The notes: generated by a model not told the origin, from the sequence alone. 64,000 bases of DNA from Aulostomus chinensis (GCA_037954235.1 JBBMOA010000018.1:1698501-1762500), one strand, 5' to 3'. Shown: positions 33,734-45,784, counted from the first letter of the stretch. Numbers and translations are program-made.

Positions 33734-35711
33734 GTAACCGTCTCCAGAGAAATGGCAGCAGGTAAAGGCGTAGCGATCGGCATCGACTTGGGCACCACCT
33801 ACTCCTGCGTGGGCGTTTTCCAGCACGGCAGAGTAGAAATCATTGCCAACGACCAGGGCAACAGGACCACCCCCAGCTACGTGGCGTTCACTGACACCGA
33901 GAGACTGATTGGCGACGCGGCCAAGAACCAGGTGGCTTTGAACCCCAGCAACACCGTGTTTGACGCCAAGCGGCTGATCGGACGAAGGTTCGATGACGCG
34001 GTGGTGCAGGCGGACATGAAGCACTGGCCCTTCCAGGTGGTCGACCACGGAGGGAAGCCCCGAATTCAAGTGGAGTACAAAGGGGAGGACAAAGCCTTCT
34101 ACCCCGAGGAGGTTTCCTCCATGGTCCTGGTGAAGATGAAGGAGATTGCTGAGGCCTACCTGGGTCACACGGTGTCCAACGCTGTGGTCACAGTCCCCGC
34201 CTACTTCAACGACTCCCAGCGACAGGCCACTAAAGACGCAGGCGTCATCGCAGGGCTGAACATCCTGAGGATCATCAACGAGCCGACGGCAGCCGCCATC
34301 GCGTACGGTCTGGACAATGGCAAGTCAGGAGAACGCAACGTCCTGATCTTTGACCTGGGTGGAGGCACCTTCGACGTGTCCATCCTGACCATCGAAGAGG
34401 GCATCTTTGAGGTCAAAGCGACGGCGGGAGACACTCACCTGGGCGGAGAAGACTTTGACAACCGCCTGGTCAACCACTTTGTGGAGGAGTTCAAGAGGAA
34501 ACACAAGAAGGACATCAGCCAGAACAAGAGAGCCCTGAGGAGGCTGCGGACGGCTTGTGAGAGGGCCAAGAGAACCCTGTCCTCCAGCTCCCAGGCCGGC
34601 ATCGAGATCGACTCTCTGTTTGAGGGCGTGGACTTGTACACCTCCATCACCAGGGCTCGCTTCGAGGAGCTGTGCTCTGACCTGTTCAGAGGAACCTTGG
34701 AGCCGGTGGAGAAGGCCCTGAGGGACGCCAAGATGGACAAGGCCCAGATCCACGACGTGGTCCTGGTCGGAGGCTCCACCCGAATCCCCAAAATCCAGAA
34801 GCTCCTGCAGGATTTCTTCAACGGCAGAGAGCTGAACAAGAGCATCAACCCGGATGAGGCGGTGGCTTACGGCGCCGCCGTCCAGGCCGCCATCCTCTCT
34901 GGTGACACCTCGGGAAAGGTTCAGGACGTGCTGCTGCTGGACGTGGCGCCTCTGTCCCTGGGTATCGAGACAGCCGGAGGAGTCATGACGTCCCTGATTA
35001 AACGCAACACCACCGTCCCCACCAAACAAACCCAGACCTTCAGCACCTACTCCGACAACCAGCCCGGCGTCCTCATCCAGGTCTACGAGGGGGAGCGAGC
35101 CATGACCAAGGACAACAACCTGCTGGGCAAGTTTGAGCTGACAGGAATCCCTCCCGCTCCACGAGGGGTCCCGCAGATCGAGGTCAGTTTTGACATCGAC
35201 GCCAACGGAATCTTGAACGTGTCGGCGGCGGACAAAAGCACAGGCAAAGAGAACAAGATCACCATCACCAACGATAAAGGTCGGCTGAGCAAAGAAGAGA
35301 TCGACAGGATGGTGCAGGAGGCCGACAGATACAAAGCTGAGGACGAGCTTCAGAGGGACAAGATCGCTGCCAAGAACTCCCTGGAGTCCTACGCCTTCAA
35401 CGTGAGGAGCAGCGTGCAGGACGAGAACCTGAGGGAGCAAATTAGTGAGGAGGACAGGAAGAAGCTGGTGGACAAGTGTGAGGAGACCATAGCCTGGCTG
35501 GAGAAGAACCAGCTGGCTGAGAGAGACGAGTACCAGCACCAGCAGAGAGAGCTGGAGAAGGTGTGTCAGCCCATCATCAGCAGGTTGTACCAGGGAGGAC
35601 GTCCTGCAGGCAGCTGCGGACAGCAGGCGCGGACCGGCACCCAGGGGCCCACCATTGAAGAAGTGGACTGAAGTGGCCCCCGATGTGGACGCTGTCTTCA
35701 CCGGGACAGTT
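33601..35711 (+). repeat. right arm of the inverted 2,111-bp HSP70 homology block
   Basis: Counterpart of 6355-8465 in opposite orientation, same length, only about three substitutions seen. Edges lie inside the 5'UTR intron (33601) and 40 bases after the stop codon (35711). Confidence 0.85.
33752..35671 (+). CDS. hsp70: cytosolic heat shock protein 70 (copy 2, intronless CDS)
   Basis: 639 residues, identical in sequence to the protein at 6395-8314, with the same nucleotide-binding signatures and C-terminal IEEVD. The start follows the 5'UTR intron acceptor by 18 bases (CAGAGAAATGGCAGCA). Unlike copy 1, it has a perfect four-unit heat-shock element and CCAAT box immediately upstream of the start region, so it is the better candidate for the strongly inducible copy. 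The 3'UTR is AT-rich and unrelated to that of copy 1. The nearest canonical AATAAA is at 36162-36167. The orientation is divergent from copy 1, with JMJD8, STUB1 and the protease gene between them. Confidence 0.97.
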   Translation: MAAGKGVAIGIDLGTTYSCVGVFQHGRVEIIANDQGNRTTPSYVAFTDTERLIGDAAKNQVALNPSNTVFDAKRLIGRRFDDAVVQADMKHWPFQVVDHGGKPRIQVEYKGEDKAFYPEEVSSMVLVKMKEIAEAYLGHTVSNAVVTVPAYFNDSQRQATKDAGVIAGLNILRIINEPTAAAIAYGLDNGKSGERNVLIFDLGGGTFDVSILTIEEGIFEVKATAGDTHLGGEDFDNRLVNHFVEEFKRKHKKDISQNKRALRRLRTACERAKRTLSSSSQAGIEIDSLFEGVDLYTSITRARFEELCSDLFRGTLEPVEKALRDAKMDKAQIHDVVLVGGSTRIPKIQKLLQDFFNGRELNKSINPDEAVAYGAAVQAAILSGDTSGKVQDVLLLDVAPLSLGIETAGGVMTSLIKRNTTVPTKQTQTFSTYSDNQPGVLIQVYEGERAMTKDNNLLGKFELTGIPPAPRGVPQIEVSFDIDANGILNVSAADKSTGKENKITITNDKGRLSKEEIDRMVQEADRYKAEDELQRDKIAAKNSLESYAFNVRSSVQDENLREQISEEDRKKLVDKCEETIAWLEKNQLAERDEYQHQQRELEKVCQPIISRLYQGGRPAGSCGQQARTGTQGPTIEEVD

Positions 35712-38653
35712 AGACACGTTTTAAAATGTGAAATTTTGACTGATTTCCCTCAATGTCTTGTTCTTGCTGGATTATAGAGTTATAAATATATATATTTTGT
35801 AAATACAATTATAAATATATTTTATGGATAATATGTTAAGAAAATTGTGATTTTGGTTTTGTTGGTTTCATTTTAATAATTTGCAACACAAGGTTTTGGG
35901 TTGACATCAAATCGTTAAACTTCTCGGTTATCAAATATTTTTGGTCTAATTATTGCTTTTGATTGTGTTGTGGTCAACATCCTACACCCCCTTCTCTATT
36001 TCTCTTTGTTTTGGGCAGCCATGTCGAAGTTAGGTCCCATTTGGATTTGAAATGTAAGTGTTTCTTTACTGTTACCTGTGAGGATGGGAAGAAAAAGGTC
36101 CCTTCTTGGAGCAGTAAGAGATAATTAGTGACAACTTGGAAATTCCAGAGGAAATCAGCCGAATAAATTCACCTCCTTTAACTGAGGAAACTAACATCCC
36201 GGCACTGAATGTTTTAAATTAAATTCTATTTCGTGGGAGCAATAAAACGACGACAAGATATAAACATCAAGCAAACACAGATCGTCAAATATAATTCTCC
36301 AACAAAGTACTTCTCCTCTGTCCGGTGTGAAGGGGCGGAGTGGTGATGGAGGTGGGAGGTGTCTGTGGCCTCTGAGGTCCCGTCTGGACGCCAGTTCTTC
36401 ATCCTCATCCTACGAATTTAGACAAATAACTCAACTTCTAACTGCACTGCAGCTGTCAAGAAGAGACGTTGCACTGGTCGACCCGCCAACTATCGCGAGA
36501 ATACCGCGGTGCGAGCAGAAGGCGTCCAGGCAGAGCATTGCAATATTCTTATTTAGCAACAATAACAACCTCCACGAACGTTATTACCCCGTTATGTCGA
36601 CTGGAAAACCGTTGAGTTGCTGGCCAGTTTCACCCGAGGACACGGGCGGAATCACGAGGCCGCGATAAACAGGTAGAGGAAAGACAGGACTTTGTGGTGA
36701 AGCAATATTGATAGCCAGCTAGCTGGTTTATTAATAGCTAGCTGGCTGGCTAACGGTTAGCTTAGCTCGCGAAGAATCTTTCGTGATACCTGCTGTGAGG
36801 CGATTCAGCGTGCGGGCGTCTTGGGCTACGAGTTACAGGAGACATCCCCAAAGAAAGTGCATCCTGGCTCGAAATAAAGATGTTAATTAGTGCCAGGTCC
36901 GCGAGCAAGTTAACGTCAGGCAGCTATTGTTAGCCAGCTAACGTTACACGTCTTTACAGAAAGCCGAATGAGCAACACTCGCATTGCTTGCTAGTTGACG
37001 TTAGCAAGTGTGAGATTCATGTCGTTTCGGCGTTGCCCTGAATAACACAACCGAGGTTTAACGGCAACACGGCACCTTTGCAGCGAGAGACGCTGCACTA
37101 GTGCCTCACAATGGGGCTCGAGCTGCGATTGATTCACGTGACTGACAAATTAAACACTGCCAATAATGTAGCCGGAGCCACGTGAGAACGTTGCAGGTGA
37201 TTTTATGAAGGGATGCTTTTATTTATATTGGCTCACCTGACCGTCACCTGCACGTCTCAGTTTGCTGTTGTTGCAGATAACGGCAGTTTGATGTCGAGAA
37301 CCTCGAGCAGTCAGAACAAGTTACACATCTGGTTATGCAGCTGGTTTCATTCTCCAAATCTAAAACTCAGACGGGTGAAGTGTCTGGTAGCTGAGGAGCC
37401 CAGACAGCCCAGTGTTCTTTGGCACCGATGTGCGAACGTCTGGGGCTCCGCTGGAGGATGAGCAGATACCCGGGTGGTGATGATGGCGTGGAGGCGACAT
37501 TCATGTCCATCTGATCATTCAGTGACCCTCCACAGCCTGTTACTCCACCTACTTATTAACATTTTTCTAAAAAAAACCCCAACCAACCTGCCTGTCCATG
37601 GAATGTTTGGTAAATTCTCATTGGTTAGACATTGTCAGATAGGTGATAATTCCACATTAGAGTTTTAATTTTTTTTAATTGTGTCTATAAATAAGATAGC
37701 AAAAATATTAAGACATAAGTGCTGTGTGACGTAGGTACGAGCTACTAGAGGCATCAGAAACGGTCGTCTGTTATTTGCCATTGTAACACACTGTAATGAG
37801 CATGTAACAGTCCTTGAAGTCAAGGAATCGAAACAAATCATGGAAATAAAAGGAGCCTGAATAGAGCAGCGGCAGCGGTGGTCACAGGATGTCGTGCCAT
37901 GTGGGTCAGCGAGTCAGGAGTTTTTGGGAGAAGTGAAAGTGCAGCCCGTAAATGAAAGGAAACCTAAATAAAATGAGCAAGTTTGAGTTTGAATGCAGCA
38001 CAACAAAACGTGACGTCACAAATTTCTTTTTTCCATTATTGTCTGGAGATAGAATCGTAACTGATGGCATTTTCTGAACAGCTCGAACTGCAGTTCATCT
38101 GCACCTGAGAACCTCTGACAACGGATAGGTGATTGTTTCTAGGCCTCGTGGAAGTGGAGCTCCTGGCAGAGTTCCGTAAATGATGTTCACATCAAAGGAA
38201 GTAAAGTCAAGTTTCTCTTTCTGTCTTCATCCCAGGATGTGGCCGTGCTTCTCTGGATGTACGACTGACGGTGACGATGCCGCTGATGTCTTGAGTCTCT
38301 TACGTCTCACCTCCTCCACCCGTCTGTTTCCTGGATCCTGTAGTTTCTTGTTGAAATGAAAAACTGTGTAATTTCAGGAAATAATGTAGCGAAAAGCTTC
38401 CCCTCTGTGCTGTTTGACCTCCCTCAAAGCCCGCCATGCTCAGGTTGGGAGCTTTGTGCTTTTGAATCTGGGTTTTAGATGGAGCAGCGCGTGACACTGA
38501 AATTCGCACTCATTTGTAAACGATTAGACCGATGTGCTGTGTTTGCCCTGCGTCTCGTTCCCCAGCTGTGCAATCGCTTCACGCCTCCGTTGTATGTTTG
38601 AAGTGATTTGAAAGCCCAGCGAGTCGATCAGTGGCCCCCAGCGTCTCAGCAGA
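35712..38653 (+). other. HSP70 3'UTR, then SH2B1 promoter and 5' noncoding region
   Basis: AT-rich HSP70 3'UTR to about 36170, then a more GC-rich stretch (about 36300-37150) that may be the SH2B1 promoter and first noncoding exon. The SH2B1 ATG follows an acceptor-like TCTCAGCAG, implying an upstream 5'UTR exon that I could not place. No other coding exon was found. Confidence 0.4.
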
Positions 38654-41600
38654 ATGAACGGCTCCCTTTTAACTCCACCCAGCCCACGGGCGGCAAATTC
38701 ATCGCCATTACCACCGTCACCCTCCCCATCACCGTCCCCGCCGTCCCCATCCCTCTTACCCCTCTCCCCCCGGCCACCCCCTCTCCCACCTCTGGTGAGC
38801 CCTCCGCCCCAGGCCCACCCATCGTCCCTGTCAGACACACCCACACCGTCCCCCTCCCCTTGCCTGAGCTGGACCGAATTCTGTGAGCTCCATGCCCGTG
38901 TGGCAGCTGGTGACTTTGCACGCCACTTTCGGGCTTTCCTCCTGGAAAACCCCCACTACTCCCCGGACTCAGCTGCTGCTTTCTGTCGTCGCTTTACTGA
39001 CCGCTTTGTTCGTCACTTCCAGAGTGAACTGGAGGGGGCGCTTCCGCCGAGCTGTGCCTCTGGGAGGGAGGAAATGATGAGCTGGGCTCCTCAGTCTGAC
39101 GCTACCTCCTTGGAAGAGGATGCGGTGTCACCCCTGTCAGCGTCTGGGGGAGCTGTCCCTCCCTGCCCCCCATCCAACACCTCATGTCCTGTGTCCAAAC
39201 CTGTGCCGACGCAGCTGGTGTTGGAGAACCGCAGTGGGGACAGGTTTCAAGATTCTTATGCTCACAGCCAAGTTCTGCCTCCATCCTCGTCGTCGTCGTG
39301 TTGCTCCTCAGTGGGAGGAAATAACGGGAGGCGTGAGGAGAGGGGGGCCATGATTGGCCCCGGGAATGGTGAAGCGCCGGTTGAAGAGGAGGAGGACAGC
39401 TGGCTTGGCGGGGCATCTGTGGGGGAAGATGTGGAACCAGAAGATCGGGAAGCTGAGTCCACAGAGGTGGACGGTGCTGACCCCTCCCACACTCCTCCCA
39501 TGCCTCCCTCCTCTTCTTCTGTCACTCCTTCACCTGGCTCCAAAGGTAACAGCACACCCAATTCCTCCAAAAACAAACTGAAGAAGCGCTTTTCACTGCG
39601 CAGCGTGGGTCGCAGCGTTCGGGGGAGCGTCCGGGGCATCCTGCACTGGCGAAGCTCCTCCAGTGACTCAACGCAGAGCCCGCTGCCCTCCAGCTACAGC
39701 TACACGATGGGCGTGCAGGACGCCACTTTGGTCTCAACCTCCAAGAGGAATTCTGGTACGCAGCCTCCTACGCCCACCTCCTCCATGCCTGTCTCTCTGT
39801 CCATGCCCCTCTCCCTGCCCCACTCCTCCTCCTCCTCACTGCCCCCCTCATCCTCAAGCAGTGCCACCTCTCTGTCTCTCTCGGAGGCTGCTCGAGATCG
39901 GAGGCGGAGTAATGGCGAAGGGGGTGAGAAGGAGAAGTGGAGCCACCGTCTGGAGAAGCTCAGACTGTCACGATCACCTCCTCCTGTCCTCACCCCGACC
40001 ACCACCGGTTCTCACTCCACCTCCTCCACGCTACCTCCTAGCAGTGCTGCTGCTGCTGCCATGGGACCTCCAAGGAAGGTGGGCCGGCTGGTGCGGGAGG
40101 GCGGGGTGAGCGTCAGTTCATCCAATGATGAGTTTGGTGGAGGCCACGGCTTTTCTGGCTTCTCTTTTGGTCTTCTGCATCATGGTACGGACAACAACAA
40201 TGCTGCCTCAGCTTCCTCCGCTGCAGCCCAGGCAGGTCAGGTACAGCCTCTGGCGAGCGGAGGCAATGTGCCCTGGCGAGGAGGACGCTGGCATAAATGC
40301 CGTCTGGTCCTCAGAGAGAGGGACCGAGAAGGTGGCGAGCGGGGTGAGGAGTACTACCTGGAGTTCTTCATCCCACCTAAAGTAGGTGCTTCCCTCCTGG
40401 CAAATATTTAAAGGCGTTACATTCGTATTCCGGTACAGTTTTACTTTTGTGTCCTTTTTATATATAAGCAGATATTTAAGTGTTTTGTTTTTTTTTAATC
40501 TTGTGCTGATTCTCAAACACCTGTATGTGGCCTGATAGTCTCCTAGTAGGGATGAAGTCCTGGCGAGTAAGATGAGACTTAAAGTGAGAGATGTGGGAGG
40601 GTGTTGTGGGTCTCTGTGAGCCTCTGAGGGTCTCTGGAGTCTCTGTGGGTCTCTGGAGGTCTCTGTGGGTCTCTGGAGGTCTCTGAGGGTCTCTGTGGAT
40701 CTCTGGGGGGGGTCTCTGGAGGTCTCTGAGGGCCTCTGGTGGGGTCTCTGGAGGTCTCTGAGGGTCTCTGGGGTCTCCTCTCTGTGGGGTTTGTTTTCTC
40801 AACTTAGTCTACGTCTCATTGATCAGCCTCGATGCTGGTTCGATGTCATAGCCTCAGTTGTTGATTATCCTGGTACATCTCTGCAGTCGTCAAAGCCCCG
40901 GCTGACCGTCCCGTGCTGCTCCATCATGGATGTGAGGAGCACAACGGCGCTGGAGGTCCCTGACAAGGAGAACACCTTCCTGCTGCAGGTATCGGTCCAC
41001 GCCGCTTTTTTGTTCTGCAGTGGTTTGAGGAGCAGGTTGGATGAAAGTGCTGTTTAGATGAATAATCATTGAACTGTTTCATTTAAGATACTAGTGTGAG
41101 ATATTTGGATGGAATTTTCCACTCTATTATAGACTCGTTCTGTAGAATAAATGCTAAATTAATTGCCAGTTTGGATCCAGAGCCAAACATACAGAATGAC
41201 CTGAAAATGCAACAAAGAAGCGTCAACATGGTGAACTTCTTTGGTTTCTGTTCTTCTTCCATAAATTTCAAGGTCTATAAAATCATCACACATCGGTGTC
41301 GCTGCCTGGAATCGACTGAGCCTCAAAACCTCTTGGCAAATTTATACCATTTTTCATCGCCAGAAGCTGCACATCACCAAGAATCATTTCATTTTATTGC
41401 TTTCACTTTTTTAACAGTCTGACTTGGCGAAGGAAACACCTCCATCAGGAAATCTCAGCTAATTAGAGTTAATCAAAATCTGTTTTCTACACGTCTCATT
41501 TAAACTTTGCCAAAACTAAAGACCTTCAACCAGATGGTGGTTAAAAAGCTTCAAACTCAAGTGTGAAGCCATGATGGACTCAGCTGACAGCAGCGGTCAC

Positions 41601-44369
41601 ATGACCAAACAAAGTTGAAAATGCCTCGGTATGTGTTTACGTGTGGTCAGGATAGTGTTTTTCCCGTAGAGATGCAGGACCTCAGAGGGTAACGCTGAGA
41701 GTCTGCTGATCAGACTGATGCTTGTCTGTAGCTTTAGCGATTGATTCACTGCATGTGGATGTTTGATGGCTCCGGCACAAATGACGGTTGAACGTTTCCT
41801 GTGTTTGCTGCCAGCTGGAGGGGTCGGCGCAGTACGTGATCGAGACGCGCGATGCTGTTCAGATGAGAGCCTGGCTGAGCGACATCCGCAACGGCATCTG
41901 TCTCAGGTGAGGAACCGGGGGGGCAAGGATGTTAAACTTCTAGAGGGACAATTAAAAGAGAGCTTGAACAGCTAAGATTACAGTCCTGTGCTCTGAAGAG
42001 TTCACCAACAACCAGGAGTCCTGGCCATCGCAGGAGCGACGTCCATACCGTGTTTCCATTCTGGGTTAAAGCTCAAATTCAAAAATGTGCATATTGGAGC
42101 TGGATGGGAATGCAGCTGCTGTCATGAAGAGGCAGGTCACGTCATGTTGGAGCTCGTGAGGTTCCTGCTTTAATACGGCAGGACTAACGGCTACCTGGCA
42201 GTGTCTGGTGGGGCAGCATGTCGCCTCACGTCTGTCTCTCTCCCACAGTGAGCAGGAAGACCCAGAAGGAGTGTGCGGGGGCCCGTTAGACATCAGCGGG
42301 ACGCCAGAGATTGTCGACCGTCTTTCACAAGGTGCGTGTGACCCAGCAAGCACGCGGGACGCTTTACATACTCAAAAAATGATGTATGCGACTGGATCGA
42401 CGCACGTCAAGATTCAGTCACAACAAATAAAAAAAAAAACAACAACAAAAGAAAAACCTATGATCAATAATAATCTTGCAAAAAGAGTCTTGTTACCCTG
42501 GCAACGGTCCAGACGATCCTGTCCAGTAATCCAGAAACACACACGGGATCCTGTTGTGTCATTTTAAATTAGCTTGCAGGTGTGTGGAGCCTTCGGTGTC
42601 GTAACTGTTGGGCCACTGACAGTCACAGTGGTGTGGATGCTTCTAGCAGCCAGGTAGAACCTGAGAAGGATCTGTCTGCTCTACTGGACCAGCATTTTAG
42701 AATCAGCGTCTTCATGACTCAGCTGCTGCGGCGGCTCCGTCAGTGTCCGCGTCCATAACGAGCCGCCTCTCTGCTGCTTTCCCCAGTGTGTTATGGGGGT
42801 ATCGGAGGCTCCTCCCCTCTGATGGATCCTCTCCCACCAGAGCTGCCACCTCGAGCTCCCCTGGACGAACCAGACGGTCGGATTCTTGGGGGAGGCGGGG
42901 CTAGTTTGGGCACACCGTTCGCTGAGACGCCAGACGCCACAGGTGAAAACTCACATTATCGTTGAACACTTTGAACGTGTGGATCTTTGATCCCTGGAGC
43001 ATCTTACCTCACACGCGGTCACAGCTAGTTTGAATCGCTGTATCGGCCCATGTGGCGGAGAAAGTTTGGGTCTGTTGAGTCAGGACGCAGGGCTTAGCGT
43101 CATGTGTCCCCTTCGCCCTTCCAGGGTCGTTCCTCTTCTCAGAGGTGACCTCCACAGAGGCGGTGGAGCACCCACTCAGTGAGTGTCAGTGGTTCCATGG
43201 CACCCTGTCACGCCTCAAGGCTGCTCAGCTGGTGCTGGCTGGTGGCCCGGCGAGCCACGGCGTCTTCCTGGTTCGCCAGAGTGAGACACGGCGCGGAGAA
43301 TACGTCCTCACCTTTAACTTCCAGGGCAAGGCCAAGGTCAGTGGGGGGGGGGGGGGCAAACAGTTTTTTAACAAAATAACTTTTCATGATTGCAAAATTT
43401 AATGTTCAAGGGTTTTAAAAAATCTCTTTGCATGAGTTTTAGTTAATAAATGAACACAAACTCTTAATCGGGCTTGGAGTTAAGAGCTGATTATCACATG
43501 ACTTCAGCCTCGCCATGACTGAAGATTAGTGTTTCTGTGTTTTCAGTCAGAATTATGATTTTAAAGTTGACCTTTGACCATTGAGTCCTGATGTGACTTT
43601 GCTTCTGTCCTGCCAGCACCTCCGTCTGTCCCTGAATGAAGACGGTCAGTGCCGAGTGCAGCACCTCTGGTTCCAGTCCATCTTTGATATGTTGGAGCAC
43701 TTCCGGGTGCATCCCATCCCGCTGGAGTCCGGCGGCGCCTCCGACGTCACACTCATCAGCTTTGTGGGAGCCACCGCTGTTCGCCAGCCAGGTATGAGTG
43801 AGCGAACACGTCACAATCACGAGGCAAACCAGACCAGCAAACCAACTCTGATCATGTTGGTGTTCGCTGGCTCAGACGGTTCAACAACATCTTAGAAGAG
43901 GAGGACATGTTGTTCTGTGACCGTCCGCAGGCATCGGCTCACGCAGCTGGACTTCAGCAGAAGAAAACTGAAACAAGTCCAATTGCCTACGACAACAGAG
44001 TTTGTTTTTGGATGAAAACAGAATCAGACCAAATTGAGTTTTTTTGATCGAAAAATTAGATTTAACCCACACAGAAGGTGTCAGGTGTCTTCTAGACTAA
44101 ATTTGACACACGCCTCTGACTACATTAACCATGATGCACCGGGCTACCGTCCTGCAGCAGCTGCACAGTTGGAGTTGTTCTGAGTCTGATTGATGATATC
44201 TGCTGTACCCGTTAGAGGTCATCTTATGGCGCGTCACATCTCCAGGCGTCCATCCTGTTCCACCATCAACAACCAGACGCTGCAAACCAGTGACTCATCA
44301 CATCACTCCCCTCATAGCTTTACCACAAGTGTCTGTACTCTGTTGAATGTTTGAAACTGACACAAACAA

Positions 44370-44411
<42 letters not shown>

Positions 44412-44545
44412 GTATGAGTGTATATTTACTCTGTTATATCTGCTGACCCATGTATTTATACAGTATGTACCTCTCTGTCCTTGAAAGTATGTAATTTATA
44501 GCTCCTAAAAGTAACTCCGATGGTCTGTGTACTCCCTCACATGCT

Positions 44546-44602
<57 letters not shown>

Positions 44603-45784
44603 TTATTGAGTGTACATACACCCCCTGACGTGTTATACACAGTATTTACTCAGCAGCCTTTTCCATCTGTCCCGTGTGTTACAGCCCTGTCGCTGTTCTG
44701 ACCTCTTTGTTGTTGTCTGTTTTCGTTGACTCGTCCCTTGCAGGCCGGGACAGGGCAGGCAGTCGGCCTACAGTCTGTGATGTCATCACCACGCGCCATC
44801 CTGACTCTCCATCAACCCCCATCTCTGACTGTGTGTAAGTGAGACCAGACTCAGCTGAAAGCGAGCGAGAATGTGCGAGTAAATGAGGTGATGTTATTCA
44901 TGCCTGTTCTGATTGGATGATTTATTCCTCGTGTCAGTCACCTTTCAAACTAGACGTCAATCACCTGAAGAAAGAGAGTTCAGACTGAGACAGCATCTCC
45001 CTCTCTGGCTCATCAGGCTGCTCTCGCTGCGTTTTTGAAAAACTAAAAGAAAAAATATGTTTTGATTGCCGATTCCTGAAACATGACTTGATGAAATGAG
45101 CAATCCGGCTCTGCTTCCTGTCTGCCAGACAAAATTAAGGGTTTAATTAATCCTGTCAGAACAAACGTTTATGTGTGTGTGTGTGTGCGCGTGTGTGTTG
45201 GGTTGACTGCTGCCATGACTTCCATGGACTCCATGACCGCGGACGTCTTCATCGAACAGGCCACTCACAGGCATTTTCTGTGTTTCTCTCCTCCATCTCA
45301 CCCCTCTGTCCTCCGACTGTGCTGTCCCCTTCCTCCTCACCCCTTTGACCTTTTTTCCTCCCTCTTCACCTCCTTTATTTTCACTTCTGTCTCATTTTCC
45401 CTCTTTTCTTTCTTTCTCATTTCTCGTCTGGTTCTCCTCCATGCAGACTTGACCAGCAGACCCCGTAGCCCTCCTCAGCCTCCTCCCCTGCCGCCAGGCC
45501 GGCCACCGCCCCCGACTCCCCCCCAGGACAGAGGAAGCGAGCCTGAACTGGGAGGCGCAGCAACTACGGCGACAGTGGCATCGACAGGAGGTGGAGCAAC
45601 AGCGGCAGGAGGTGGAGGAGGTGGAGGAAGTGGTGGCAGTGGAGGAGGAAGTGGAGGAGGAGTGGAGGACTGGGAGGAGCGGGACAGGGACACTCCTCTC
45701 CGCCAACTAGAAGCTGTGGAGGGAGAAGAGAGGGAAGGAGCAAGGGCCCCCCGAGCCATCGACAACCAGTACTCCTTCTTCTGA
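38654..45784 (+). CDS. sh2b1: SH2B adapter protein 1 (9 or 10 coding exons, two C-terminal isoforms)
   Basis: Adaptor for JAK2, insulin-receptor and other tyrosine-kinase signalling at the membrane. Exons 38654-40381, 40887-40988, 41815-41906, 42249-42331, 42787-42942, 43125-43336, 43617-43791 and 45447-45784 give a 961-residue alpha-like protein. Domains: Pro/Ser-rich start, phenylalanine-zipper dimerisation domain (about 73-128, WTEFCELHARVAAGDFARHF), basic KKRFSLRSVGRSVRGSVRG (about 310), PH domain (about 542-641), and SH2 domain (about 743-840, with FLVRQSETRRGEY carrying the phosphotyrosine-binding Arg). The C-terminus is PRAIDNQYSFF, matching the conserved SH2B tail. Optional exon 44744-44834 shifts the frame of the last exon and gives an 886-residue form ending SDCVLDQQTP. 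The Ser-rich N-terminal half is longer than in mammals. Neighbouring ATXN2L supports SH2B1 rather than SH2B2 or SH2B3. Confidence 0.95.
40600..40790. repeat. imperfect GGTCTCTG-based tandem repeat in SH2B1 intron
   Basis: Alternating gggtctctgtg, ggaggtctctg and gagggtctctg units of about 10-13 bases. Confidence 0.85.
44374..44600. repeat. (GT)n at 44374-44409 and (CA)n at 44549-44600 in SH2B1 intron
   Basis: Two complementary dinucleotide tracts about 140 bases apart, able to pair as an inverted repeat (TG then CA) in the intron before alternative exon 9. Confidence 0.9.
44744..44834 (+). other. alternative, frame-switching exon of SH2B1
   Basis: Acceptor TCCCTTGCAG, donor TGTGT|GTAAGT. 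It encodes GRDRAGSRPTVCDVITTRH and ends ISDCV, resembling the mammalian beta-type tail (GREQAGSHAGVCEGD...). Being 91 bases long, inclusion moves the last exon into a frame that stops after LDQQTP. Skipping joins phase 1 to phase 1. Confidence 0.8.

Noticed and set aside
6355..35711. HSP70 inverted pair as an assembly palindrome artefact
   Set aside because: The flanks of both copies are unrelated and the arms differ at a few sites, so two real loci are more likely. Long-read confirmation is still listed as a check.
45173..45784. 203-codon open frame as an extended last SH2B1 exon
   Set aside because: The part before 45447 translates a GT repeat and a pyrimidine tract. The acceptor ATGCAG at 45446 with matching phase gives the conserved protein.
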